A stretch of DNA of 64,000 nucleotides, from the NCBI GenBank assembly GCA_963824345.1, contig CAWGOZ010000021.1:124001-188000 (forward strand). The letters run 5' to 3'. Source of the stretch: Palsa-89 sp963824345. Lineage in GTDB: Bacteria > Acidobacteriota > Terriglobia > Bryobacterales > Bryobacteraceae. The position numbers and the translations under genes were made by a program. Every line of letters begins with the position of its first letter. The stretch's first letter is position 1. Shown piece after piece: positions 17,555-25,730 of the stretch. The notes beneath the pieces were generated by a model that ran no database searches, was not told the origin of the DNA, and saw nothing but the letters and a program-made list of their open reading frames with translations.

Positions 17555-18413
17555 GATTTAACCTCAGCCATGATCCTGAATCTGGTCAAAAGTGACCACA
17601 AGACAGTCGCCGACGCAATTGGTCACTAGCGATTCGGCAACCAGTGTATTGCCCTCTGGCTGCTAAATTTCAGGCCCATCGGGTAAGACCCGTTCAGCCG
17701 ACAGTGCGTTACGATGGTGTCTCTTTTGCCGACCGATAGGAAGGAAGAAGAACACAAACCAGCGCTATAGAATTCCGACGACGCGGCCTTCCAGGAAACG
17801 CTCTGGATCGTTCTTCTTCTCGGCTTTAGATTCAAATCGAGAGAGAACGTTTCACAAAAGCTTAACAAAGAGTTCAATGTGGTTTGGCTGAGACGGCGGG
17901 AAGCAACGCAACTGCCGGCAGCGAGCAGAATGGGTTGTTGTGCTGTGTAGTCCAGCTTCCCGGTATCCTGACACTGCTTCTTGCGCATGCCAGCCTTCAG
18001 GATGGACTCATGCTGAAGCGCAAACAAGCCGCTGGTTAACCCTTAAAGGTGGTCTCTACAAGCTTAATTAGGACGAGCGGGACCTCGGAAAACCAGGTTG
18101 TAGGAAAATGATGTGGTGAGCTGGCAGTCCTTGCGAGTCGACGCTTTCAAACCGACAGTCACGTGCTTTGACTTGTTCACAAGAGGCTTAGAGGCCTCCG
18201 AATCGGGAATTCCTCAAAGGGCGGCCGGAGGATTTCTGGTCAAACCGGGTTGCCTGCCGTTCGCCACATTCATAACAGTTGACTTATGCACAGCGGTTGA
18301 GCCGTATCGCGCCGCCTGACTGAGAACCCCACTTGGGGACCCCGAAAATCCTGATGTAAAACAGAAGAGCCGCGAGGGCAAACTTCGCGAGCTGACTTTC
18401 GGGAGTCACCCAA
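17555..18413. other. intergenic region upstream of the IS1380 transposase
   Basis: No convincing gene lies here. A minus-strand frame at 17626-18027 is open for 133 codons but has no recognisable motif and an unlikely composition. The last 100 bases, from about 18320, should include the left end of the IS1380-type element; I could not identify its terminal repeat with confidence. Confidence 0.4.
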
Positions 18414-19871
18414 ATGGTGATCAACAAAACGGAGCATAACGATAAAGAGCCGGCCAAACAAGGGGCCGGAGAAGTTATCGGGGAACCCAATAGAATCGGG
18501 GCTTCCACACCGTATGACTTCGAAGCGAAAAATCTGACCGCCTATGGTGGTCTGTTACCCATCGCAACCATGCTGGAGAAACTGGGATTCCAGCAACTGG
18601 TCGAAGAGACGCTAACGGTGAAGCGGGTCACGCGGGCCATGTCCATGTATCAGTTCGTGCTGGGCATGGTGTTGGCGGCTTACGTTGGTTTTGCGCGGCT
18701 GCATCATCTGCGTTTTCTGGAACGGGAGCCGATGCTGACCGGCATCCTGAGGGTGTTGCGGTTGCCGCCCCAATGCACCTTCTGGCGTTTTCTGGCGTCG
18801 CTGCATCTGGGCATCGCGCGGCAACTGCTGGAAGTACAACGGCGCATGCGAGAACGAGTGTGGGAGGCCGCGCACGTTCAACTGGCGGCGGTCACGCTGG
18901 ACACCGACACGACGGTGCACACCTTGTTCGGCAGCCAGATGGGCGGGCGCAAGAGCTACAACCCCAAGAACAAGGGTAAGAAGAGCTACCAGCCGATCCT
19001 GACGTTTCTAGCGGAGACCAAGGAGTACATCGGTGGCGAGTTGCGCAATGGGGATCGGCCTACGGGCGCGCAGATCGCCCGGCACCTGGAAGGCGTGTTC
19101 GCGGCCCTGCCGCCACAAGTGAAGACGATCTATGCCCGAGCCGATTCGGGCTTTTACTGTAGGGAGGCGGTGGAAGCTTACGAGAACCAGGGTGTGCAAT
19201 TCATCGTCTCGGCGCGCAAGACCTCCCGTTTGGTCGAGGAGTTGAAAGCGGCGGACTGGAAGCGCTCGCCGCGCACCGACGCCGACGGGCAATGCGAGTT
19301 TCGCTATCAGCCGGAGGGCTGGGGGAAGGCCTATCGGTTCATCGCCCTGCGCTACCAGAAGAAACCCCAGCCGAAGGAACCGGACGAGCCGGAGCAGTAT
19401 CAGTTGTTCGACACGCCGGAGTACAGTTATCGCGTGTTCGTGACCAACATGCAGGACCGGATCGACGTGCTGGTGTGGTTCTACAATCAGCGTGCCGGGG
19501 CGGAGAACCTGATCAAGGAAGCCAACAACGACGCCGGTCTGGCGGCGCATCCGTCGGGTCGTTGGACGATGAACTGCAATCATTTTCAAATGGCGATGCT
19601 GGCCTACAACCTGAACTGCTGGCTGATGCTATTCAATCGCGAAGACGAGGCCAAAGTGGAAACGCTGCAGCACACCACCCTGGCGACAGCGCGTTTGCGG
19701 TTTCTGTTTCTGGCGGCCAAGATCTGGCGGCATGCCGGGAGAGTCGGTGTCAGCTACGGCGAGCACTACGCCGAGCAAGGAATCTTCCGCCGGTTAATGG
19801 ATCGGCTGCGGGCCATCGCTGCCGACGGGCAACGCTTCAGGCCGGTGCTGGCGACGGCGCTGACGGGATGA
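18414..19871 (+). CDS. IS1380-family transposase
   Basis: A complete 485-residue DDE transposase of the IS1380 family. The N-terminal region has NLTAYGGLLPIATMLEKLGF. The first catalytic Asp lies in VTLDTDTTVHTLFG, the second in YARADSGFYCREAVEAYE, and the Glu in the later RAGAENLIKEANNDAGL block, which is characteristic of IS1380 transposases. The C-terminal segment has HPSGRWTMNCNHFQMAMLAYNLNCW. The frame is intact, so the protein may be functional. Its start at 18414 follows a GGGAG-containing stretch. Element ends and target duplication were not resolved. Confidence 0.92.
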   Translation: MVINKTEHNDKEPAKQGAGEVIGEPNRIGASTPYDFEAKNLTAYGGLLPIATMLEKLGFQQLVEETLTVKRVTRAMSMYQFVLGMVLAAYVGFARLHHLRFLEREPMLTGILRVLRLPPQCTFWRFLASLHLGIARQLLEVQRRMRERVWEAAHVQLAAVTLDTDTTVHTLFGSQMGGRKSYNPKNKGKKSYQPILTFLAETKEYIGGELRNGDRPTGAQIARHLEGVFAALPPQVKTIYARADSGFYCREAVEAYENQGVQFIVSARKTSRLVEELKAADWKRSPRTDADGQCEFRYQPEGWGKAYRFIALRYQKKPQPKEPDEPEQYQLFDTPEYSYRVFVTNMQDRIDVLVWFYNQRAGAENLIKEANNDAGLAAHPSGRWTMNCNHFQMAMLAYNLNCWLMLFNREDEAKVETLQHTTLATARLRFLFLAAKIWRHAGRVGVSYGEHYAEQGIFRRLMDRLRAIAADGQRFRPVLATALTG

Positions 19872-20102
19872 GCACAGAGTGCATAGAATTTTATGCAGCA
19901 GCGACCCAAGCAATCCAACGACATGGCAAGAAGGTCGAAAAAGAAGAGAGCGATCAGGAGGGTAATACTTAATAAAGAGAACCGCAGAAGCCCATCAATC
20001 GCACCGCATCACATGCAAGGCATGCCTCACTTCGTGCATAATTCAGGTAACATAAAAGCAATTTGAGCATCATTCTTTCAGGCGCGCTGACGGGGATAGC
20101 GA

Positions 20103-20363
20103 CTAACTTATGCGCCTGATTGACAACAAGTTTGTTTGGCAACCGTGTTCGGTCTCGTGCTCTTTCAGGGCTCTACGCGCGCGATCAAATGCCAAGCGTG
20201 CTTTTTCTACGCGTCGATGGGCTATCTCAAAATCCTTGGCTGTTAGGCCTGCGTCTAAGCAGAGAACTGCTTCTTCGTAGGCTCGCACTTCTTCTTGGTA
20301 CTCCTTCAGATGCACTTCGCGTTGGAGGCACATCGTGTCAATCATGAAGGCCTGCCGAAACAT
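20103..20363 (-). CDS. small conserved-type hypothetical protein, helical
   Basis: The 86-residue product is rich in Glu, Arg and Ala and is predicted mostly helical: an amphipathic stretch EYQEEVRAYEEAV, a short linker with LTAKDFEIAHRRVEKARLAFDRARRALKEH, and a C-terminal HETEHGC. The heptad-like pattern suggests a coiled coil. It resembles small proteins of unknown function that I associate with Acidobacteria, but no function is known to me. It sits alone between the IS1380 transposase and the IS21 region. Confidence 0.5.
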   Translation of the reverse strand: MFRQAFMIDTMCLQREVHLKEYQEEVRAYEEAVLCLDAGLTAKDFEIAHRRVEKARLAFDRARRALKEHETEHGCQTNLLSIRRIS

Positions 20364-21024
20364 ATCACGAGGCGAAACGTGGTTGAACTGGACAAATGGG
20401 CAGGGTTGATGAAGATTTGTCCTGGTCAGTATCGGCAGAGAACGCTTTTAACCATGTGCTGGGAATGGACTCACATATTCACCAGTCAAGTGGTGGAATT
20501 GGCAGGAGTTTGACTGAGCGCGATGTCGATAGAATAAACAATGACATGACGTTTGGTTATCCGTTGATAAGTGGCATCGGGTAAATAATGATATAGGTGT
20601 TATCAAACTAATTCCGTTCGAGGCCCAAGCGCGCATAATTGGGAGTGGTACCAAAACCTTGTGACTCTCGGCCACCCCGTCGGATTGGCCGATCGGTAGC
20701 ATCTTGCTGCGATTCCGGCTTGCGCCCGCACCCGGGTGCAAGGAGCCATCTGTACTCTTCGCGGAGGTCATGAGGGACGGTCTGAAGCGACATCTGTTGT
20801 CACGTCCGCTGGCAGGAACAGGTCGGCGGCCTCCCCAGGCGCCTCAGGCACGAAATCAAGTTTTCTGAGAGCTGTGTTAGCGCCGGTTTAAAACGGCGTC
20901 GATTACGCCGGTTTTGACGCTGTTTTGGCCGCCGGTTTCGGCGTCGGCAGACACCGGTGCGTAGGCGGCAACGACGAAGCCGGCGCAGCCGCCGCCTAGT
21001 GCGAGTTCGAGACCGGCGAGAGTT
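20364..21024. other. gene-free region with short GC repeats
   Basis: There is no supported gene. At 20881-20889, 20906-20914 and 20930-20938 the 9-mer CGCCGGTTT occurs three times at about 25-base spacing. The complement, AAACCGGCG, resembles the AAAACCGGCCAA terminal repeats of the IS21 element at the window end. This may be a leftover transposon end, but that is speculative. Confidence 0.35.
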
Positions 21025-21312
21025 TCAGCTCACGCTAGACCCTCCCGCGCCGTCAGCAGGAACAGGAGTGGTGGAAAGCCGCTCGTGCTTAGTGTCCGGC
21101 TTGACCGATTCGATCACCAGGTAGAGAGTACCGGCGCTGTTGACCTTGCCTGCCACGCAGTAGGGCCGATTAGGCATGAGGCGGAGGCGTTTGGTGAAGT
21201 CGAACAGTCGGTATACACGCTGAGTGTCGCGGTCCAGCAGAGCGAACACCGCGCACGAACGATATTCCGTCCGCGAGAGCAGAAACAGATGATTGGCGCT
21301 GAAGTTGAACAT
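21025..21312 (-). CDS. hypothetical protein downstream of istB
   Basis: A 95-residue frame lies on the same strand and downstream of the istB 3' fragment, 125 bases after its stop. The product begins FNFSANHLFLLSRTEYRSCAVFALLD, then has RVYRLFDFTKRLRLMPNRPYCVAGKV. The composition is protein-like and the core looks like a compact beta-rich domain. It may be a passenger gene of the IS21-type element or an unrelated small gene. I do not recognise a family. Confidence 0.45.
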   Translation of the reverse strand: MFNFSANHLFLLSRTEYRSCAVFALLDRDTQRVYRLFDFTKRLRLMPNRPYCVAGKVNSAGTLYLVIESVKPDTKHERLSTTPVPADGAGGSSVS

Positions 21313-21437
21313 GGAGTTGTCAAGACAGAAGGAGCGGGAGCGGAAGCCCCCGCCGCCTCGGCAGCGCCGTTGTGGGGTTAGCCGGCGGACTCCTCCGGCC
21401 GGGTTATCATCACAGCGCGGCGCATGATCGAAGCCGG

Positions 21438-21692
21438 CTACTCGGCCGGCGGATCGGGATTTTTGTTGGCTTTGCGCAGACTATCGCCTCCCAGCAGGAA
21501 GATCTCGGAGTTCTCGACGAGCCGGTCGGCGATGGCGGTGGCGATAGTCGTATTAAAGAGGATGTTGCCCCAGTCGGAGAACGGAGTGTTGGTTGTAATC
21601 ACGGTCGAACGTTTGTGGCTGTGGCGGGTGGAGATCACCTGATAAAAGAGGTTGGAGGTCTGCTGGTCGAGCGCGAGATATCCCATCTCATC
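21438..21692 (-). pseudogene. istB: istB 3' fragment (IS21 helper ATPase, C-terminal part)
   Basis: This is the C-terminal third of IstB, beginning DEMGYLALDQQTSNLFYQV with the Walker B acidic pair (DE). It continues RSTVITTNTPFSDWG (sensor region) and ends IADRLVENSEIFLLGGDSLR. The preceding residue of the intact protein is encoded at 25230 on the other side of the RIT element. The fragment lacks the Walker A loop and is not expected to function. Confidence 0.9.
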
Positions 21693-21695
21693 GCA

Positions 21696-21715
21696 AAATG
21701 TTCAGCTGAACATTT
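21696..21715. repeat. perfect 20-bp palindrome at the left RIT junction only
   Basis: The sequence reads AAATGTTCAG followed by CTGAACATTT, a perfect inverted repeat. It lies between the ATCGCA hexamer and the left 86-bp repeat, and no counterpart is present at the right junction. It is not part of reconstructed istB. It may have been carried from a previous site or be part of an asymmetric left end. Confidence 0.7.
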
Positions 21716-21717
21716 AT

Positions 21718-21803
21718 CGATTAATGTGAAGTTTCCAGAAATGTGGAGTTGACGCGCGGAAGCCGCGGAATCCGTTCTTGCACTCGTTTTCAACTCCACA
21801 TTT
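21718..21803 (+). repeat. left terminal inverted repeat of RIT element (86 bp)
   Basis: It is an exact reverse complement of 25148-25233. Inside it, a 14-mer (AAATGTGGAGTTGA, 21739-21752) recurs in inverted orientation at 21790-21803. Each end therefore carries two inverted copies of a likely recombinase-binding motif around a 37-bp spacer. Confidence 0.93.
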
Positions 21804-21862
21804 AAGCGCTAGCATCGGAACGGCCACCGTCCGGGGGTCAATCCATTCTTATCGAGGTTCCG

Positions 21863-23113
21863 ATGCTACGCTCCCTTCTACCGAAGGCTCATCACAAGTT
21901 TCTGTCACTGCCGCTGTTGGGGCCAATCACTGATGGTTTTGACGATTGGCTCGCCACTAGCGGCTACACGACCGGTTCACGCGAGTTCGCGATCCGCACG
22001 CTGCCGCACGTGGATGCTGATTTGCGCCGCCGCCGAGTTCGTGATGTCGCGAACCTAACCCACGCGAAGCTTCACGCATGCTGGCGTGGCCTCATCAAGG
22101 TCTTCCCGAGCAACGCGGGTACCGTGCGGTCACTCGAGAGATATCTCGAGACTACAGGCGTGATCGCCGCCGGCGGAACTGATACCGCGGGGACGGCCGC
22201 CCTGAGGAATCTGAGCGAGGAGTATGCGGATCACTTGCGTGAAGTTCGTGGATTCGCAGCCTCGACCGTCTGCCACCATCGATACGCATCCCAGTGCTTT
22301 CTGAATCACCTTAAGACGAGAAAGATCACCCTCGGTTCGATCCAGCCCAAGGACGTGGAGACATACGTCAACCAAACCGGCAAGCGCCTCAGCCGGGCCA
22401 GTCTGCAACACGACATCGCTGCCCTGCGTGGCTTCTTGCGCTTTCTTGCAACAGATGGGAGGACTCCCACCGGACTGGATCGCCGGATCGACACCCCGCG
22501 GCTTTACCGGCTTGAGCAACTGCCGCGTGCCCTCCCATGGGATACAGTAACGTCGCTACTGAGATCCATCGATACCACGTCGGCCATGGGACTCCGTGAC
22601 TATACGATGTTTCTCTTGATCGCAACCTATGGGCTCCGGGCCAGCGAGGTCGTTGCTCTTAGCCTTGACGACATCCGTTGGCGGCAAGGCGTCCTGCGAA
22701 TCCATCAGCGCAAGACCTCGTCACCTTTAGAACTTCCACTCACCAATGAGGTCCTCGGCGCCATGGTGAGGCATCTCAAACGGACGCCGCCACCTGCACC
22801 ATATCGGAGGGTCTTCTTGCGAATGCGCGCTCCCATCGGTGTGTTGAAGCCCACTGCCGTAACGGAAGCTTTTCAAGCACTGGCTCGAAAAAGCGGTTTC
22901 AGCATTCCCTATCAAGGCCCACATTGCTTGCGCCACTCGTACGCCCTCCATCTCCTGAAGAATGGAACTCCTCTTAAGACAATCGGCGACATCCTGGGGC
23001 ATCGTACCGCCGAGAGCACGTCCATGTACCTCCGATTGGCGACCGGGGATTTGCGCGAAGTAGCCCTTGCGGTTCCGGGTGGGCGGCACAGCCGAAAGGA
23101 TGGGAATCGATGA
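21863..23113 (+). CDS. RIT tyrosine recombinase A
   Basis: The first of three site-specific tyrosine recombinases, 416 residues. An N-terminal SAM-like core-binding domain (about 120-210, LSEEYADHLREVRGFAASTV) precedes the catalytic domain. The catalytic residues are Arg in TYGLRASEV, Lys in the QRKTSSPLELPL hairpin, HCLRHSYA (His-x-x-Arg), LGHRTAESTSMY (His and the nucleophile Tyr). It is longer at the N-terminus than B and C, as usual for the first protein of a trio. Its stop overlaps the next start by ATGA, so the three are made together and probably act as a complex. It should cut and join DNA at the element ends. Confidence 0.95.
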   Translation: MLRSLLPKAHHKFLSLPLLGPITDGFDDWLATSGYTTGSREFAIRTLPHVDADLRRRRVRDVANLTHAKLHACWRGLIKVFPSNAGTVRSLERYLETTGVIAAGGTDTAGTAALRNLSEEYADHLREVRGFAASTVCHHRYASQCFLNHLKTRKITLGSIQPKDVETYVNQTGKRLSRASLQHDIAALRGFLRFLATDGRTPTGLDRRIDTPRLYRLEQLPRALPWDTVTSLLRSIDTTSAMGLRDYTMFLLIATYGLRASEVVALSLDDIRWRQGVLRIHQRKTSSPLELPLTNEVLGAMVRHLKRTPPPAPYRRVFLRMRAPIGVLKPTAVTEAFQALARKSGFSIPYQGPHCLRHSYALHLLKNGTPLKTIGDILGHRTAESTSMYLRLATGDLREVALAVPGGRHSRKDGNR

Positions 23114-24129
23114 GACGCGGACATTCGGTTTTCACTCCGGTATTTTCATCTCGCTTGGCGCCCGTGTTCACTCGGTATGTCGATCTGAAGCGGGCTTTGG
23201 GACGGCGTTTCGATCTTCCAGCTCGCACGCTGCAAGGCCTGGACCGATTCCTCTGCGATCAACAAACAAGATACCCGGACCTCAATGCCGCCGCGTTTCA
23301 CGCATGGTGCCACACGCTCGAACATGTTACTTCAGGCGTTCGGCGGGTTCGCATGCTGGAGGTTTGCGCCTTCTGCTTGTACCGTCGCCGGACCGAACCG
23401 CAGTGCTTCGTTCCGGGTCCCAGCTCATTTCCGCCATATCATCAACGGCTCAAGCCGCACATTTTCTCCGAGGCCGAAGTGGCAAGGTTACTCAGTGCGG
23501 CTTCAGGCTTGAGACGGAGCCCGCTCTCGCCACTGCGCCCAGAGGCCATCCGCCTCGCGATCATCTTGTTGTTCACCACAGGAATCCGGCGTGGGGAACT
23601 GCTGAACCTGATGATTGGTGATTACAACCAGCAGGAATCGACTCTGCACATTCGCGAGACGAAGTTTTATAAATCCCGCTTGCTTCCGATCAACGGCGGG
23701 ATTGCCGATGAGATTGATCGCTATCTGCATACTCGAAGCCAGCGGAAACTCTCTGTTTCTCCGGATATGGCCCTCATTTGGAACCCTTCCTGGGGTGGCG
23801 GGGCTTATAGCGGCACAAGCTTGCGACGCTCTCTTCAGCCCTTGCTACAAAAGTGCGGCATTGTCACCGCGAAGGGAAAGCCCCCACGGATTCACGATCT
23901 GAGGCATAGCTTCGCCGTGAATGCCCTGCTGCGATGGTACCGAGCCGGCGCCGATGTCGACGCCAAACTGCCCTTGCTGGCCACCTACTTGGGGCACGGT
24001 TCAGCAGTGTCGACGCATTATTACCTACACTTCATCGAGCCGCTCCGCACCGCTGCCAGTGAACGGTTTGCGAAACATTACGGCGCGCTGATTTCTCCAC
24101 TACCGCGGGCGCCCCGGAGGCGTGGATGA
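23110..24129 (+). CDS. RIT tyrosine recombinase B
   Basis: The second recombinase, 339 residues. The catalytic set is visible: Arg in TTGIRRGELLNL, Lys in RETKFYKSRLLPI, HDLRHSFA, and LGHGSAVSTHYYLH with the nucleophile Tyr. The start overlaps ritA by ATGA and the end overlaps ritC by ATGA. The HTLEHVTSGVRRVRMLEVCAFCLYRRR segment is a Cys-containing N-terminal helix region typical of the middle trio protein. Partner specialisation among the three is not predictable from sequence. Confidence 0.95.
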   Translation: MRRGHSVFTPVFSSRLAPVFTRYVDLKRALGRRFDLPARTLQGLDRFLCDQQTRYPDLNAAAFHAWCHTLEHVTSGVRRVRMLEVCAFCLYRRRTEPQCFVPGPSSFPPYHQRLKPHIFSEAEVARLLSAASGLRRSPLSPLRPEAIRLAIILLFTTGIRRGELLNLMIGDYNQQESTLHIRETKFYKSRLLPINGGIADEIDRYLHTRSQRKLSVSPDMALIWNPSWGGGAYSGTSLRRSLQPLLQKCGIVTAKGKPPRIHDLRHSFAVNALLRWYRAGADVDAKLPLLATYLGHGSAVSTHYYLHFIEPLRTAASERFAKHYGALISPLPRAPRRRG

Positions 24130-25139
24130 AGACCGAGCTTCCGAATCTACTCGGCGCAGTAATCCGCGACTACTTCCTGGATCACCTTCCCCGCCTTCGC
24201 GGAAGTAGTCCACACACCGTCCACAGCTACCGCGACAGCATTGTTCTGTTGCTGCGGTTTCTATCCCGACAGCGGAGTAAGCCAGTTACGGGTCTTGATC
24301 TGACGGATCTGGACCCGCCCGGGATTCTCGCGTTCCTGGCCCACCTTGAAGAGGAACGCAAGAATTGTGTGTCCACGCGAAACGTGCGACTTTCGGCCAT
24401 TCATGCGCTTTTTCATTTTGTGGCCTCGCGTAATCCAGAGCATCTCGAACTGGCACAGCGAGTCCTCGGCATTCCCTTCAAGCGCGCCCGACAACGAGCC
24501 ATCGACTACCTGGAATATGAGGAGATCGACGCGGTTCTCAAGACCATCAACCGGACCACTGCGCAGGGAAGCCGCGACTACGCGCTGCTGGCAATGATGT
24601 TCAACACTGGGGGCCGCGTCCAGGAGATCGCGGATCTGCGCGTGTGTGACCTCCAACTGACCAAGCCTTTTCAGGTGAGATTGTTCGGGAAAGGGAGAAA
24701 GGAGCGCTACTGCCCGCTGTGGCCGCAGACGGCCGCACTGTTGAGAGCATTCTGTCAGCAACGGCATCTGGACCTGCGCTCAGAATCTCGCCTCTTTCTG
24801 AACCACCGCGGTCATCCATTAACCCGTTTTGGAATCCGCCATATCCTCGCCAGGTGTCTCGGACTGGCTTGCGCCAGCGCGCCGAACCTCCGCAAAAAGC
24901 GGTTGCACCCTCACAGCGTTCGGCACAGTACGGCCGTGGCCCTTCTGAAATCGGGTGTTGATCTGTCAACAATCAGTCATTTGTTGGGGCACGCCAGCCC
25001 GACCACGACGAATCGTTACGCCAAGGTCGATCTCGAGATGAAGCGCCAGGCTATCGCCAAGGTTAAGCCAGTCCCACGCCGGTCCCGCACGCCTTGGAGC
25101 AAAGACCGCACTATCCTTGACTGGCTGGAGTCCCTCTAG
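24126..25139 (+). CDS. RIT tyrosine recombinase C
   Basis: The third recombinase, 337 residues. The N-terminal SAM-like domain has SSPHTVHSYRDSIVLLLRFL. The catalytic domain has Arg in NTGGRVQEIADL, Lys in RLFGKGRKERYCPL, HSVRHSTAVALL and LGHASPTTTNRYAKVD with the nucleophile Tyr. The gene ends 9 bases before the right 86-bp inverted repeat. Together with A and B it completes the recombinase set of a RIT element. Confidence 0.95.
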   Translation: MKTELPNLLGAVIRDYFLDHLPRLRGSSPHTVHSYRDSIVLLLRFLSRQRSKPVTGLDLTDLDPPGILAFLAHLEEERKNCVSTRNVRLSAIHALFHFVASRNPEHLELAQRVLGIPFKRARQRAIDYLEYEEIDAVLKTINRTTAQGSRDYALLAMMFNTGGRVQEIADLRVCDLQLTKPFQVRLFGKGRKERYCPLWPQTAALLRAFCQQRHLDLRSESRLFLNHRGHPLTRFGIRHILARCLGLACASAPNLRKKRLHPHSVRHSTAVALLKSGVDLSTISHLLGHASPTTTNRYAKVDLEMKRQAIAKVKPVPRRSRTPWSKDRTILDWLESL

Positions 25140-25147
25140 GCCCCCAG

Positions 25148-25233
25148 AAATGTGGAGTTGAAAACGAGTGCAAGAACGGATTCCGCGGCTTCCGCGCGTC
25201 AACTCCACATTTCTGGAAACTTCACATTAATCG
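25148..25233 (-). repeat. right terminal inverted repeat of RIT element (86 bp)
   Basis: Perfect reverse complement of the left repeat at 21718-21803, with the same two internal inverted 14-mers. Its outer end abuts the ATCGCA hexamer and the istB codons for ...LLVCD. Confidence 0.93.
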
Positions 25234-25730
25234 CAGACCAGGAGTGAAGGCTCGGTGTAGGTTTTGAGCTTTCTCACCAGAGAGTGATCGACTTGGGAAG
25301 CGAGCAGGTGATTGAGCATGTCCATAGCGGTGGTGAACAGGACGCGCTGATTGGCCTGGCAGGCGCGCCAGGCGATCAGTTTCGCGAGGAATGTTTTGCC
25401 CACGCCTGGATTTCCGATGAGCACGATGTTGGTTCCTTTGGCGAGGAAGGAGAGATCGAGGAGGCGCAGGAGGCGGGGTTTGGCCTGCAGTCGGCTCTTG
25501 TGATGCTGGAAGTGAAAAGCGTCGATGCTGGGCTGGGCCTGCAAGCGCGAGAATCGGAAACGCCGTTCAATGGCACGTTGGGAGCGCGCTTCGATTTCCA
25601 TGTCGGCGAGCCATTCCAGTGTGGCCGCGGCGCTGAGATTCTTGGCGGCGGCATCAGTCAGAGTGGTCTCCAGTTGGCGGCTCATAGTGGACAGGCTCAG
25701 TTGGTTCAGCTTCTGTTCGAGGGGTGTCAT
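25230..25730 (-). pseudogene. istB: istB 5' fragment (IS21 helper ATPase, N-terminal part)
   Basis: This piece carries the start MTPLEQKLNQLSLSTM, the IstB N-terminal helical domain and the Walker A loop GNPGVGKTFLAKLIAW, ending at the target site with ...SLLVCD. In-frame Met at 25817 is upstream, but 25730 matches the family N-terminus. The start overlaps the istA 3' end by 77 bases. Translation into the RIT repeat stops at once (TAA at 25227-25229), so the product lacks Walker B. Confidence 0.88.

Larger units (their letters stand above)
21690..25235 (+). mobile_element. RIT element (recombinase in trio), complete
   Basis: Three adjacent tyrosine recombinase genes with ATGA overlaps lie between perfect 86-bp inverted repeats (21718-21803 and 25148-25233). 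The hexamer ATCGCA is found at both edges (21690-21695 and 25230-25235) and occurs once in the reconstructed istB, which fits a short target duplication or crossover core. This is the architecture known as RIT. All three recombinase frames are intact, and the insertion lies in an otherwise undamaged istB, suggesting a recent and possibly still active element. Confidence 0.92.
21438..25730 (-). mobile_element. istB: IS21-family istB gene, split by a RIT insertion
   Basis: The istB ATPase helper starts at 25730 and reads leftward to 25230, ending at ...SLLVCD. The rest of the gene resumes at 21692 with DEMGYLALDQQT and ends at 21438. Joining the two pieces at a shared ATCGCA hexamer restores one uninterrupted frame, so the gene was intact before the 3.5-kb recombinase-trio element entered. 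Walker A is in the first piece, and the sensor/arginine-finger part is in the second. Confidence 0.9.

Noticed and set aside
17626..18027. minus-strand 133-codon frame upstream of the IS1380 transposase
   Set aside because: Composition is unlike a folded protein and no motif is visible.
18320..20100. terminal inverted repeats of the IS1380 element
   Set aside because: Several short similarities were tried on both sides of the transposase, but none was long enough to report.
21718..25233. CRISPR-like or phage origin for the repeated ends
   Set aside because: There are only two inverted copies around three recombinase genes, which is a transposon architecture. I saw no CRISPR array in the window.
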